This document shows, piece after piece, positions 1 to 9,586 of a stretch of DNA of 33,792 nucleotides. This DNA comes from Betaproteobacteria bacterium (lineage in GTDB: Bacteria > Pseudomonadota > Gammaproteobacteria > Burkholderiales > SG8-41): NCBI GenBank assembly GCA_021732605.1, contig JAKFUS010000019.1:1-33792 (forward strand). The letters are read 5' to 3'. Under the pieces are notes generated by a model. It did not search any database. It saw nothing but the letters and a program-made list of their open reading frames with translations, and was not told the DNA's origin. The stretch's first letter is position 1. Every line of letters starts with the position of its first letter. The position numbers and the translations under genes are program-made.

Positions 1-626
1 GTGTACATGGGGATATGACCCGCCACCAGATCGGCAAGGCCCGGACCGGCACCTTTGTACGGCACGTGCACGATATTCAGATTGCCGTTCAATTTCTTGA
101 ACAGTTCGCCGGTGAGATGGGTGATGCTGCCGGTGCCGGCAGAACCGAAAGACAACTGCCCCGGATTCTTTTTCGCAAACGCCGCCAGTGCCTTGAGATT
201 TTTCACCGGCATCGACGGATGCACAGCCACACCGGTCGGCACCAGCGTGATGATGCCCAGCGCGGTGAAATCCTTCAGCGGGTCGTAAGCCAGTTTCGGA
301 TTGCCCAGCGGACTCAGCACATGGGTCGTGGTATTGGCGATCAGCAGCGTGTAACCGTCAGGTTTGGCGCGCACCACTTCCATCGCACCGATGGCACCCG
401 AAGCGCCGGCGCGGTTTTCGACAATCATGTTCTGGCCCAGCACACGCGACATTTCCTGTGCCCAGCGCCGGCCGATGATGTCATTGACGCCGCCCGGCGC
501 GAAGGGCACCACCAGCCGCATCGTGCGCTCCGGAAATTTGCCCTGTGCCTGCGCTGCGCCGGGCGCGAGCTGGATGGCGGCAAACGCCATCACCGCAAGT
601 GCGGGGGTAAGAACGCGCGTGATCAT
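1..626 (-). CDS. Bug/TctC-family periplasmic solute receptor, 3' end cut by window edge
   Basis: The frame reads leftward from an ATG at 626-624 and is open to base 1, so about 208 N-terminal residues are present and the C-terminus lies outside. The protein opens with a Sec signal peptide (MITRVLTPALAVMAFAA, cleavage near AQAQG), then the family opening FPERTMRLVVPFAPGG, the ligand-loop segment VENRAGASGAIG, KPDGYTLL, and GQLSFGSAGTGSITHLTGEL followed by HVPYKG. These are hallmarks of the tripartite tricarboxylate transporter receptors (TctC/Bug), which bind carboxylates or amino-acid-like ligands in the periplasm. An AAGAGGAT ribosome site precedes the ATG. No TctA or TctB gene lies nearby, so it is an orphan receptor here and its ligand cannot be read from sequence. 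Confidence 0.9.
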   Translation of the reverse strand, partial: MITRVLTPALAVMAFAAIQLAPGAAQAQGKFPERTMRLVVPFAPGGVNDIIGRRWAQEMSRVLGQNMIVENRAGASGAIGAMEVVRAKPDGYTLLIANTTTHVLSPLGNPKLAYDPLKDFTALGIITLVPTGVAVHPSMPVKNLKALAAFAKKNPGQLSFGSAGTGSITHLTGELFKKLNGNLNIVHVPYKGAGPGLADLVAGHIPMY

Positions 627-817
627 GGATATCCTCTTGATTGGTATTTTGATTATTGCCGCCTTGATAGTGTCGCGGAGCTTCATTCGCGGAACTGCAG
701 TCGCCAAACGGCGCCGGGTCCGCCAAAGCGGGTTTCATGCTAATTGTTATCGCCTGCTGCCGCAACCGCGGCCGGCCTAATTGCGACGTGCTAATTCCGG
801 GGAACTCATTTGGGTAC
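627..817. other. Intergenic gap between AddA-like gene and Bug receptor
   Basis: This stretch of 191 nt lies downstream of the AddA-like stop and upstream of the Bug start, both on the minus strand. It must hold the end of the helicase transcript and the promoter of the receptor gene. I see no hairpin followed by a T run and no convincing -35/-10 pair. Only the ribosome-binding purines just before 626 are recognisable. Confidence 0.5.
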
Positions 818-3800
818 TTATTGCGGCCGATACTCCCATTCGCGCCAGCCACCGAGCAGCGGAAAATAAAGTCCGAGCCGGATCTGCTGTTCGCTGCGCA
901 GCAAGTCCCCTTGGGGGGCGCCGCCGGTTCGCAATAACGCCGCGTAACGCTCGAGCTGGCCGCGGTAACGTTCATGTTCATTGTCGAGGAAGGCCGCAGT
1001 GTCCGCACCCTCGTGCACACTGGTCTTGTAATCGATGATCCAGCGCACCCCTTCGGCATCAATAAAAGTGCGGTCGATCACCACATTGGCGCGCCAGCCG
1101 GCGCTGATTCCGCTGAGCCGCCATTCCGAGCGGCCTTCATCATGGGTATCCAGCACCCAGCGACCGCGCGCATCAGCGACACAATTGATCAGCGCCTGCC
1201 TGACTCGCGTTGTTGCTGCGGCGATCTCATGTTCACCGACACCCTGTGCAGCCAGCGCATGGCGAATAGCCGGTTCCAGCGCAGCAATGCGCGACGCATC
1301 CCAATTCACCACACCGTCTTCAGCCATCCGCTGCAACCAGCGATGCACCACGCTGCCGACATGACGCGCAGTCTCGCCGGCCCAGGAAAATTCGAGATCA
1401 TCCTGCGTGCGCGCAGGATCAAGCGGTGTCGCCCAGTCTGCAACGGGCGGCGCGACGGGCAAGGTCCAGCCAGCCGGCAAGCGGCGCAGCGACTGGTCGA
1501 TGATCTGGGCCTGCTCTGCTGCCACCGGCGACGGCGCAGGCGCATCGCGCAGCGCCGCTTCATACACCGGAGCCACCACCGGCCACAGTTTGCCGAGCAG
1601 CGACTGCGCCGGCGGCGGTTTGATGCGCAAGGTATCGTCTTCTTCAACCGCAATATTCACGCTGCCCAGCAGATGTAATTGCCGTTTGGCACGGGTGGCT
1701 GCCACATACAGCAGGCGTCCGTCCTCAAGGCTTTGTTTTTCTCTGTTGAACTGTTCAATCCACGCATAAATCGGATCGCCGTCATCACCCGCCGCGTTGA
1801 TCGGCGCCAGCAACAGCTCATTGCTGCCATCGGCATCCGGCTGCTCGGTCCACAAAAACAATTTCTTGTCATCATGGCGCGGTGATTTGGCGAGCCCGGG
1901 CACGATCACCATATCGAACTCCAGCCCCTTGGCCTTGTGGATGGTCATGATCTGCAGGCTGTCGTTGGCGTCGAGATCGGGCAAGGCATACAGCTGGTCA
2001 AGACCGGCCTCGAAGCTTGCGCGGTCCGGCAAGGCGCCGGCATCTTCATGTTTGTCGAGGTAACGGAAATAGGTTTCCGCATCTTCGAGATCGGTTTCCT
2101 GCTCCACACAGGCCGGACCACCGAGGGCATACCAGGCACCCGCCACATGTTCGCGCAGCGGACCGCGGGCGCGTTGCGCGAGGCTGCTTGCAAGCGCAGC
2201 GCGCACACGCTCGAGGCGCAAACGACCATCAGCAGAAAGCTGCGCGACACATTGCTCATCCTGCATCGCAGACCACAGCGTCTTCTGCGCATTGGCTGCG
2301 GCCAGCACATGCAGATCGGCCAGTGTCAGCCCACACCACGGCGCACGTAATACCGCGAGCCAGGCCACACGATCGGCCGGATGCGCCAGCGCACGGGTCA
2401 AGGCCAGCAAATCCTGTATCACCGGGCGCTGGCCCAAGGGCTCAATGTCGATGGCGCGGAAGCGCTGCCCGGCCGCTTTGAGGGCGGGCACGATTTCGCG
2501 CAAATGACCGCGGGTGCGTACCAGGATCGCCACTTTCACCGCTGGATCGGTTTCACGCGCATTGCGAACGATCTGCGCAACCCGCAGCGCCTCCTCCACT
2601 TCAGCATCGCCAAACAGCGTATGAATGGTGACCGCCTCCCCCGTCAGCGCAGCACGTGTCGCCACCGAAGCGGTATAGGGCACCGCACCCGAGGTGATGT
2701 TTTCCATGGCGGGCATCACAGATGCAAATGCGGCATTGACCCATTCGACGATGCCGGACTGGGAACGAAAATTTGCAGACAGCGCCACCGGATGCAAATC
2801 GACGCCGGCAATACCTTCCTTGCGCGCGCGCAGGAACAGCCCCACTTCCGCTTCGCGGAAACGATAGATGGATTGCATTGGATCGCCGACGGCAAACAAT
2901 GTGCGGCCGTCGTCCGGCGTCCAGCCGAGTGTCAGCTTGGCCACCAGCTCGGATTGACTGATGGAGGTGTCCTGGAATTCATCGATCAGCAGGTGGCGGA
3001 TGCGGTAATCCAGTGCAAACGTCAGGTCGGTCGGCGCATCCTCGGTGCCCAGCGCATGCGAGGCGCCTTGCGCGACTTCCGTAAAATCCACCTGCCGTCG
3101 TGCCTGGAACACCAGCTTCAATTGCGCCACCGCTTGCGGCAGCAAACGCAGGATCGCGCCCAGCACCTGCCATTGGCTGTCGCTGTAATGGGGCGGCGGC
3201 AGACGGCGCATGGCGGCCAGTGCAGGCAGTACATCGGCTGATGCATCGAGGGCGGCAAACAAAGCCTCAGCACGTTCCTTCCAGAGCTGCGCAGGTTTGC
3301 CGGCAGGGAACCCCTGGTTTTTGGTCAAACCATTTTTTTTCCGCCAGCGCTCTTCTTCAGTGAGGAAGACGAAGGCCAGCGCCATCCAGGATTCAACATC
3401 ATCGACAAATGTGCCTTGCCCGAGATGACCGAAGGCGTAATCGGCCAGTGCATGGATTCCCGCAAGCAGCTGCGGCGGAATCGCGGTACGCAGGCGCTGC
3501 ACCGCCGCCACACGGACCTGCTGCAGCGCCGATTCAAGCGGGTCACGCTCGAGACCATGCACCTGACGCAACCACTGGTCTCGACGCGCCAGCATGTCGG
3601 CCAGCAAGGACTCCGTGCGCGCCACGTCGTTATCCAGATGCGCCAGCACGGCTTCCACATCAGCCCCTGCGGGACCGTCACTGTTCACCATTGCAATCGT
3701 GACGCGCGCGGCTTCAAGATGGAGCTCGGATGCATCTTCCACCGTTTCCGGCTGCGCACCAAAGCGCGACAGCACCGGCATCTGCCGCGTCAGACCCGCA

Positions 3801-4171
3801 CACAAGGCATCAATGGTCTGGATGCGTAGTTGCGCGGGATTGTCGGCAAGCTGCCAGCCCGCGTCATGATCTCGACGTAAGGCAGCAGCGGCGAGTTCGA
3901 GAGTCAGCTTCTCGTGCGCCGATGCCGGCGCCTTGCCTGCCTGCGCATCCGCCAGTGCCTGTAGTACCCGTTCGCGCATTTCGCCCGCGGCTTTTTTGGT
4001 GAAAGTAACCGCGATGATTTCTTCGGCGCGGTCAACCCGCGCCAGTAGCAGCAGATAACGCTGGATCAGCAGTTCGGTTTTGCCGGATCCCGCGGGCGCC
4101 TGAACGATAAATGAGCGCTCCGGATCAAGTGCATCCTGGCGCCGCTGGAGATCGGATACGGTTGCGCTCAC
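818..4171 (-). CDS. AddA-like UvrD-family helicase-nuclease
   Basis: An 1117-residue superfamily 1A helicase with a C-terminal RecB-type nuclease. Helicase motifs occur in order: Walker A QAPAGSGKTELL (Lys31), Ia VTFTKKAAGEM, II LLIDEFQDTS, III GDPMQSIYRFREA, V TIHKAKGLEFDMVIVPG and VI LLYVAATRAKRQ. The nuclease motif WIIDYKTS and the downstream QLERY helix sit in the last 80 residues, so both motor and nuclease look intact. By family it should unwind and resect double-strand ends with the AddB-like partner encoded just upstream; the two frames overlap by 4 nt (ATGA), which implies coupled translation in one operon. The role is AddAB/RecBCD-like recombinational repair. An assignment as a stand-alone UvrD paralogue is less likely because of the nuclease and the partner. 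Confidence 0.9.
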   Translation of the reverse strand: MSATVSDLQRRQDALDPERSFIVQAPAGSGKTELLIQRYLLLLARVDRAEEIIAVTFTKKAAGEMRERVLQALADAQAGKAPASAHEKLTLELAAAALRRDHDAGWQLADNPAQLRIQTIDALCAGLTRQMPVLSRFGAQPETVEDASELHLEAARVTIAMVNSDGPAGADVEAVLAHLDNDVARTESLLADMLARRDQWLRQVHGLERDPLESALQQVRVAAVQRLRTAIPPQLLAGIHALADYAFGHLGQGTFVDDVESWMALAFVFLTEEERWRKKNGLTKNQGFPAGKPAQLWKERAEALFAALDASADVLPALAAMRRLPPPHYSDSQWQVLGAILRLLPQAVAQLKLVFQARRQVDFTEVAQGASHALGTEDAPTDLTFALDYRIRHLLIDEFQDTSISQSELVAKLTLGWTPDDGRTLFAVGDPMQSIYRFREAEVGLFLRARKEGIAGVDLHPVALSANFRSQSGIVEWVNAAFASVMPAMENITSGAVPYTASVATRAALTGEAVTIHTLFGDAEVEEALRVAQIVRNARETDPAVKVAILVRTRGHLREIVPALKAAGQRFRAIDIEPLGQRPVIQDLLALTRALAHPADRVAWLAVLRAPWCGLTLADLHVLAAANAQKTLWSAMQDEQCVAQLSADGRLRLERVRAALASSLAQRARGPLREHVAGAWYALGGPACVEQETDLEDAETYFRYLDKHEDAGALPDRASFEAGLDQLYALPDLDANDSLQIMTIHKAKGLEFDMVIVPGLAKSPRHDDKKLFLWTEQPDADGSNELLLAPINAAGDDGDPIYAWIEQFNREKQSLEDGRLLYVAATRAKRQLHLLGSVNIAVEEDDTLRIKPPPAQSLLGKLWPVVAPVYEAALRDAPAPSPVAAEQAQIIDQSLRRLPAGWTLPVAPPVADWATPLDPARTQDDLEFSWAGETARHVGSVVHRWLQRMAEDGVVNWDASRIAALEPAIRHALAAQGVGEHEIAAATTRVRQALINCVADARGRWVLDTHDEGRSEWRLSGISAGWRANVVIDRTFIDAEGVRWIIDYKTSVHEGADTAAFLDNEHERYRGQLERYAALLRTGGAPQGDLLRSEQQIRLGLYFPLLGGWREWEYRPQ

Positions 4172-6885
4172 TGCCCCGCCTCCCCGTCTTCCAGCGTCTG
4201 GCCGATACGTTCACGAATGCGGCAGAACGATTGCTGGTCACACAAACGACAGGTAGCGGGATGGCTTTTGGGATCCACCGCTGCCACACCGGCAGCGAAC
4301 TGCCCGGCGATGCGCTCCAGATCAGTCTGCCATGCTGCGACCACTTCCGGCCATTCCGGATAATGCTCGCGATAACGCGATTCAGCCCAGGCTTTGATAC
4401 CCGGCAGCAGGTCGGCGTCACGCGTGAGCCCGACATATTTCATGTCACCGGCCCGCACCTGCGCAAACGCCAGGGCCGCAGCGCCAGCTTCGGCAGTCAG
4501 CAAATACAAAGGCAGTTGCGGCTCGTCGGGTCGTTCGCCGAGCATCGCGCCCGCTGTAGCCTTTCCGGTTTTGTAATCAATCACGATGCGGCGGCCGTCA
4601 GCTGTTTCATCAACTCGATCCAGCCGCGCATTCAAGGTCAGGCCACCAATGGCCATGCCGCGTTTGTCTTCAACGGCAACGACAGTAAATGCGTCGCGCC
4701 GGCGATCCTGCACCAGCCAGGCGCGCGCGAGGCCAACCAGCCGGCGTTTTTCGCTGTCGGCAAAACGTCCCGATAAGGTCGTTGGCCGTTCGCGCTTGAT
4801 CCGTTCCATCGCAGCATCGGCGGCGGCGGCCAGTAATCCATCGAGATCGGCGCGGCTGATGGCGGCCAGCGCGTCACTGGACCGCAATTGTGTCCACGCC
4901 TTTGCCAGCACACGGTGCACCAGTGTGCCGCGCTCTGCCGCATCAAGTCCTGCGTGGGGCGTTTCCAGCGCTGCTGCATGAAGACGGTGGCGGGCAAAAG
5001 CGCGGAATGGGCATGCGGCCTGGTCTTTGATCAATGCGGTGCCGGCACCGGTCACTGTGCCACTCATGAGCGCCGGCGCTGCATCTCCCGGCAGACGCTC
5101 ATCGCCACGCGTGGCGTATATCGCATCACGGAATTCCGGATAACTGGCGATCGCCGTATCCGCCTCGGCGATCAGCGCAATCAACGGGCTGGGGCGCAAT
5201 TCGCGGTCGTCTTCCTGCGAGGGATGGCTCAGCACGACTTCAGCCGCAGCAGTACACCATTGCGCTGTCGTGCGTCGCGCCGTGAACAGAACTTCGGCAG
5301 CGGTGCTGTGCGGCAACCCGGCCGCGCGCTGCAGTGCCAGCGGCAGGAAGGGATTGGGGCGCGGCGGCGGCGGCCAGTTACCGTCGCTGAGACCCATGAC
5401 CCACAGGCCGTCGAAAGTCAGTCCGCCGGCTTCGAGCACGCCGAGAATCTGGATCGGCACCTCCGGCGATTCCGGTTGGAACAGGGTATCGGCCGCAACA
5501 CGACGCAGCCGCGCCAGCGCTTCCGCATAAGGCATGCGCGGCACGACACGGTCCAGCGCGGCAAATGCAGCGACCACGTCATGCCATTTTTTCAGTGTCT
5601 GGTATTCACTGGAATCCAGACTGCGTTCACCCGGAAATCCTGCGACCGCAAGCGCTTCCGACAATGCTTTCGCCCATGTCGACGGCGAATGTGTGCCATG
5701 CAGGCGGTTTCTGCGGAAGCCGGCCAATGTGGACAGCTGTCTCGCGAGTTGCGGGCAATCACCACCGTATTCAGTGACCATGCCCAGCAAGCGCTCCAGC
5801 GTGACCACAGGTTCGGCACGACGGCGTAATTCCGCGTCCAGCGCTGCGCGACTGTCGCGCTCTGCCTCGCCGCCGGCGATGAACGGTGAACACAGCAGCC
5901 GGCTGGCGCGCTCGAATTCGATATCGCGCCCAGCCAGTTCCAGCAGCAGCAACGCCGTATTGACCAGCGGATATGCCACCAGCGGCTCACCCAGAGACAA
6001 ATTGAATGGCAATACACTGGGCGCCGCATCAGGCAGCGCATAGTCGGGCGCCATGGTGGCGCTGAATATGCGCACAATCGCGGACCGTCGCGCGGCAAGA
6101 TCGGGAACAACGATGCCGATGCGCGTGCTGCCTGCTTCGAGCCGAGTACGCGCCCAGGCTGCGGCGCGCTGGATTTCCTGCTCCGTATCGGCGCAGGACA
6201 TACGCAGCACGCGACTGGCACACGCCGGAGGTCCCGCCAGCAATACCGTGCAAGCCTTGCCCTGCAAAGCCGTGAGAAATTCGGCCTGTTGCGGCGTAAA
6301 TGCATCGAAACCGTACATCAGCAATGTCTGCGGTGACGGGATGCAGCCACTGGCAAACAACGGCGGCAAGCGGTCGGCGAGTTGCGCCGCATCAATCTGG
6401 CCGTTGCGTTGCAGAACCCGCTCGTAACGCGGCGCCCAATCCTGAAATGCCCTGGCATCGTCATTCAAGGCCGCGTCATTCAGGCGCGGTGCGAGCCGCC
6501 ACACGACACTGAGTTGCCAGGCCTCGTGCGCCAGGCGCGCGGCATCGGCTACGGCCAGCAAAGTCTCACCGGCAACGGAACTGCGCAGCAGGTTTTCCCA
6601 CAAGGCATGCGCCTGCGCGGACGACAGCGGCAGGGGCAAAGCTGGGGTATCGGCATACAAGGCTTCATGCCATGCGCGCTCGAGAAATCCGCTCCACGGC
6701 AGAATGTCCGCGGACTCCCACAAGGCTTTGCCCTGTACGACCTGAAAATCACCGAATTGACGTTGTAATGCCAGCGCAAGTCGGTGATTGGGGGTAAGGA
6801 CGGTGATACCACCGGTCGGCGATTGCGCCAGATGCGCAAAAACTTCGTCGCGGGTAATGGCGGGGAGTGTGGCAGCGGTGATCAT
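4168..6885 (-). CDS. AddB-like PD-(D/E)XK nuclease with Fe-S cysteines (DNA repair)
   Basis: 905 residues. The N-terminus GGITVLTPNHRLALALQRQF occupies the Walker A position but lacks GKT, so it is probably a helicase-like scaffold without ATPase activity. The middle has VMGLSDGNWPPPPRPNPF, typical of the betaproteobacterial AddB-like group. The C-terminal nuclease has IVIDYKTGKATAG. A first cysteine (DQAACPFRAFARHRL) and a C-terminal CRLCDQQSFC set (CxxCx5C) match the iron-sulfur staple of AddB and related nucleases. It starts at ATG 6885 and its stop overlaps the start of the AddA-like gene. fdxA lies 46 nt upstream on the same strand and may be co-transcribed. The expected role is the second nuclease and scanning subunit of a double-strand-break resection complex. 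Confidence 0.88.
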   Translation of the reverse strand: MITAATLPAITRDEVFAHLAQSPTGGITVLTPNHRLALALQRQFGDFQVVQGKALWESADILPWSGFLERAWHEALYADTPALPLPLSSAQAHALWENLLRSSVAGETLLAVADAARLAHEAWQLSVVWRLAPRLNDAALNDDARAFQDWAPRYERVLQRNGQIDAAQLADRLPPLFASGCIPSPQTLLMYGFDAFTPQQAEFLTALQGKACTVLLAGPPACASRVLRMSCADTEQEIQRAAAWARTRLEAGSTRIGIVVPDLAARRSAIVRIFSATMAPDYALPDAAPSVLPFNLSLGEPLVAYPLVNTALLLLELAGRDIEFERASRLLCSPFIAGGEAERDSRAALDAELRRRAEPVVTLERLLGMVTEYGGDCPQLARQLSTLAGFRRNRLHGTHSPSTWAKALSEALAVAGFPGERSLDSSEYQTLKKWHDVVAAFAALDRVVPRMPYAEALARLRRVAADTLFQPESPEVPIQILGVLEAGGLTFDGLWVMGLSDGNWPPPPRPNPFLPLALQRAAGLPHSTAAEVLFTARRTTAQWCTAAAEVVLSHPSQEDDRELRPSPLIALIAEADTAIASYPEFRDAIYATRGDERLPGDAAPALMSGTVTGAGTALIKDQAACPFRAFARHRLHAAALETPHAGLDAAERGTLVHRVLAKAWTQLRSSDALAAISRADLDGLLAAAADAAMERIKRERPTTLSGRFADSEKRRLVGLARAWLVQDRRRDAFTVVAVEDKRGMAIGGLTLNARLDRVDETADGRRIVIDYKTGKATAGAMLGERPDEPQLPLYLLTAEAGAAALAFAQVRAGDMKYVGLTRDADLLPGIKAWAESRYREHYPEWPEVVAAWQTDLERIAGQFAAGVAAVDPKSHPATCRLCDQQSFCRIRERIGQTLEDGEAGQ

Positions 6886-6931
6886 GAACCGCGATACTAA
6901 ACCCGCTGCGGCAACGGCGCTGCGTGCGCCG

Positions 6932-7255
6932 TTACTTTTCCATCAGATGCTTCTTTGCCTTGACCTTGACCCAGTCATCGGCGTCCGCCGGCCCGTCTTT
7001 TTTCTCGATGATAGGCTTCCAGACTTTGGCAAGCTCCGCATTCAAAGCGGTGAACTCGCGCTGATCATCCGGCACGTCGTCTTCGGCAAAAATCGCCTCC
7101 ACCGGACACTCGGCAACGCATAGTGTGCAATCAATGCATTCGTCCGGATCAATGACCAGCATGTTCGGCCCTTCGCGGAAGCAATCCACGGGGCAGACAT
7201 CGACACAATCGGTGTATTTACATTTGATGCAAGATTCGGTGACCACGTACGTCAT
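6932..7255 (-). CDS. fdxA: 7Fe ferredoxin (3Fe-4S/4Fe-4S), FdxA type
   Basis: A 107-residue soluble electron carrier. Cysteines at 9, 12, 17, 21, 25, 40, 43, 46 and 50 ([20 protein letters not shown], then [14 protein letters not shown]) reproduce the Azotobacter FdI arrangement that binds one [3Fe-4S] and one [4Fe-4S] cluster. The acidic, lysine-ended C-terminal extension is also usual for FdxA. The ATG at 7255 follows an AGGAT ribosome site. It is divergent from trxA, with 216 nt between them. The redox partner cannot be inferred; placement upstream of an Fe-S nuclease gene may be incidental. Confidence 0.95.
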   Translation of the reverse strand: MTYVVTESCIKCKYTDCVDVCPVDCFREGPNMLVIDPDECIDCTLCVAECPVEAIFAEDDVPDDQREFTALNAELAKVWKPIIEKKDGPADADDWVKVKAKKHLMEK

Positions 7256-7471
7256 GGAATATCCTGAGGAAACACGGCCTTGAAACAGCCGGAAAGGCCA
7301 ATATTTTAGCAGATGATGCGCGACGATTAAGAGGGGCGCCCCAAATAGGTGCCTGACTTCCCAAAAGCAGGGGTTTTGGATAGTATAGGTTCACCTACTG
7401 CTCGCTGCGGCCCCGTGGCGACCCCCCTCTTCCAATCCTTAATCCATTTACCATCACAAGGCAGGACTTAT

Positions 7472-7798
7472 ATGAGTGAGCACATTCACCACGTGACTGA
7501 TGATTCTTTTGATCCCGAGGTTCTTCAATCAGCCACCCCGGTTCTGGTCGACTACTGGGCTGAATGGTGCGGCCCCTGCAAAATGATCGCCCCCATCCTT
7601 GACGAAGTCGCCCGGGAATATTCGGGCAAACTGAAAGTCGCCAAACTCAACATTGACGACAATCAGGCTACACCGCCCAAGTACGGCGTTCGCGGCATCC
7701 CGACGCTGATGATTTTCAAAAACGGCTCGGTGGAAGCAACCAAAGTCGGCGCATTGTCGAAATCACAACTTACCGCGTTTATTGACAGCCATATCTGA
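7472..7798 (+). CDS. trxA: Thioredoxin
   Basis: 108 residues from the ATG at 7472, preceded by an AGGA ribosome site. The active site is [13 protein letters not shown] with redox cysteines 33 and 36. It also has the cis-proline segment GIPTLMIF and the usual terminal amphipathic helix [10 protein letters not shown] longer in-frame reading from about 7349 has no ribosome site and no thioredoxin homology before MSEHIHH, so it is rejected. This is the general cytoplasmic disulfide reductase serving ribonucleotide reductase, methionine sulfoxide reductases and others. It sits directly before rho, the common proteobacterial order, and the last codons of the gene carry the likely rho -35 element. 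Confidence 0.96.
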   Translation: MSEHIHHVTDDSFDPEVLQSATPVLVDYWAEWCGPCKMIAPILDEVAREYSGKLKVAKLNIDDNQATPPKYGVRGIPTLMIFKNGSVEATKVGALSKSQLTAFIDSHI

Positions 7799-7808
7799 AC
7801 GTTATAAT
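7782..7808 (+). promoter_or_regulatory. Predicted sigma-70 promoter for rho inside the trxA 3' end
   Basis: TTGACA at 7782-7787 and TATAAT at 7803-7808 are both perfect consensus hexamers. They are separated by 15 bp, shorter than the preferred 17. The -35 lies within the last trxA codons and the -10 just after the stop. The predicted start, near 7815, gives rho a leader of about 150 nt. Confidence 0.6.
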
Positions 7809-7814
7809 CTCCTC

Positions 7815-7874
7815 CCAGCGCCTGACCAATTAAGCCGCTCCCGGCACTGAACAAAAGAGCACAGCAGGCGCTGG
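7815..7874 (+). promoter_or_regulatory. Long-range inverted repeat in the rho leader
   Basis: CCAGCGCCTG at 7815-7824 is exactly complementary to CAGGCGCTGG at 7865-7874, giving a perfect 10-bp stem around a 40-nt loop. The left arm falls at the predicted 5' end of the rho transcript. No T run follows, so it is not a simple intrinsic terminator. It could cap the 5' end or take part in rho autoregulation, which is known in other bacteria; function here is inference. Confidence 0.45.
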
Positions 7875-7964
7875 CGAAGCAGTAGTGCAGCTAAAGCCAC
7901 ACCCAAGCAACACCGCTTCCCCTCCCTCACCCCCTGTTTTTTCCGCGATCAACGCCAGAAGTCC

Positions 7965-9224
7965 ATGCATTTATCCGACCTTAAAAATCTCCACGTCGGC
8001 GAACTCGTCGATATGGCCGTCAAGAATGAGATCGACGGCGCCAACCGGTTGCGCAAACAGGAACTGATATTTGCGCTGCTGAAAAATCAGGCCAAGAAGG
8101 GGGAGTCCATATTCGGTGGCGGTACCCTGGAAGTGCTCCCCGACGGCTTCGGTTTCCTGCGCTCGCCGGACACCTCGTACCTCGCCGGCACCGACGACAT
8201 TTATGTGTCGCCCTCGCAGATCCGCCGCTTCAACCTGCATACCGGCGACACCATCGAAGGCGAAATCCGCACCCCGAAGGAAGGCGAACGCTACTTCGCG
8301 CTGGTCAAGGTCGACAAGGTTAACGAGGACTCGCCGGAAAATTCCAAACACAAGATCCTGTTTGAGAACCTGACGCCCTACCACCCGACCGAACATCTCA
8401 AACTTGAACGCGACATCAAGGCCGAGGAAAACATCACCGGCCGCATCATCGACATCATCGCCCCCATTGGCAAAGGCCAGCGCGGACTGATCGTGTCGCC
8501 ACCCAAGGCCGGCAAAACCGTGCTGATGCAGCACATTGCCCACGCCATCACCGCCAATCATCCCGAAGTCGTGCTGATCGTGCTGCTGATCGACGAACGA
8601 CCCGAAGAGGTGACGGAGATGCAGCGTTCTGTCAAAGGTGAGGTGCTGTCTTCCACCTTCGATGAACCGGCCAGCCGACATGTGCAGGTCGCCGAGATGG
8701 TGATCGAAAAAGCCAAACGCCTGATCGAACACAAAAAAGACGTCGTCATCCTGCTTGATTCCATCACCCGCCTGGCGCGCGCCTACAACACCGTTGTGCC
8801 GGCTTCCGGCAAGGTGCTGACCGGCGGCGTCGACGCCAATGCGCTGCAGCGGCCGAAACGCTTCTTCGGCGCCGCGCGTAACGTCGAAGAAGGTGGAAGC
8901 CTGACCATCCTCGCCACCGCGCTGATCGACACCGGCTCGCGCATGGACGACGTGATTTACGAGGAATTCAAGGGCACCGGCAACATGGAAATCCATCTTG
9001 ACCGGCGCATGTACGAAAAACGCATTTTCCCGGCGATCAACGTCAACCGCTCCGGCACCCGCCGCGAGGAACTGCTGATCCCGAAAGATGTGTTGCAGAA
9101 GATCTGGGTGCTGCGCAAGCTGCTCTACCCGATGGACGAACTCGAAGCCACCGAGTTCCTGCTCGACAAAGTCCGGGCCACCAAGACCAACGCGGACTTC
9201 TTCGATTCGATGCGTCGGGGCTAG
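7965..9224 (+). CDS. rho: Transcription termination factor Rho
   Basis: 419 residues, the normal length. The N-terminus [18 protein letters not shown] is the Rho N-domain, followed by the cold-shock-like RNA-binding domain ([17 protein letters not shown], with [10 protein letters not shown]). The RecA-like ATPase has Walker [14 protein letters not shown], Walker [17 protein letters not shown], the Q-loop segment [14 protein letters not shown], and the C-terminal [16 protein letters not shown]. It is a hexameric RNA-dependent ATPase that ends untranslated and antisense transcripts. The ATG at 7965 has only a weak purine stretch (CAGAAG) upstream. The preceding leader carries its own promoter and a strong inverted repeat, which fits autoregulated expression. 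Confidence 0.98.
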   Translation: MHLSDLKNLHVGELVDMAVKNEIDGANRLRKQELIFALLKNQAKKGESIFGGGTLEVLPDGFGFLRSPDTSYLAGTDDIYVSPSQIRRFNLHTGDTIEGEIRTPKEGERYFALVKVDKVNEDSPENSKHKILFENLTPYHPTEHLKLERDIKAEENITGRIIDIIAPIGKGQRGLIVSPPKAGKTVLMQHIAHAITANHPEVVLIVLLIDERPEEVTEMQRSVKGEVLSSTFDEPASRHVQVAEMVIEKAKRLIEHKKDVVILLDSITRLARAYNTVVPASGKVLTGGVDANALQRPKRFFGAARNVEEGGSLTILATALIDTGSRMDDVIYEEFKGTGNMEIHLDRRMYEKRIFPAINVNRSGTRREELLIPKDVLQKIWVLRKLLYPMDELEATEFLLDKVRATKTNADFFDSMRRG

Positions 9225-9586
9225 TACTCACTTCCGCTTATCGCGGACGTGCGACATTCTGCAGTTCCAACCCAGTCCCATCGCGCTTCCGGGGTCGCAT
9301 CCCCGCCATGCGGGGCCCCTGCTCCGCCCTCAATCGCGCCAGTACTTCAACCCCTGGCAGCTCGGGTCAATTATTTCTCCCGGCATTAGCCCTGCAGCGC
9401 CTCGCCGTCTCACATATGTTACAAAAGTTACAAAATCCCGCTGTCGTCACTGTCAGTTCATTATTGCCGCCCCAGGGAATGTTCCGGGTGCCACCCTTGT
9501 TTACAGTGCTCCACGCCCATAGCGCGATCCCCTTTCCGGGTGTAGGCTGGGCTGGATGGTACCTGTGACTTTTCAAGGAGCTCAAA
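9225..9586. other. 362-nt non-coding gap after rho
   Basis: I see no credible gene. Around 9291-9315 two hairpins share one arm: GGGG(9291-9294)/CCCC(9301-9304), and CCCCG(9301-9305)/CGGGG(9311-9315); only one can form at a time. Neither is followed by a T run. There is a TTACAAAA-type direct repeat around 9419-9437. The gap ends with an AAGGAG ribosome site for the lipoprotein gene. The upstream promoter of that gene is probably inside this stretch but is not identifiable with confidence. Confidence 0.5.

Noticed and set aside
6913-6933. AACGGCGC/GCGCCGTT hairpin overlapping the fdxA stop, considered as a terminator
   Set aside because: No T run on the minus-strand downstream side, and the AddB-like gene follows closely; probably no termination there.
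7333-7397. GGGGCGCCCC palindrome and TAGGT-TC-ACCTA inverted repeat upstream of trxA, considered as a promoter/operator
   Set aside because: No -35/-10 pair with acceptable spacing could be matched to them, and short GC palindromes are expected by chance.
7971-8996. A 341-codon open frame antisense to rho
   Set aside because: It is the third-position GC shadow of rho; the translation is not protein-like and rho on the plus strand is unambiguous.
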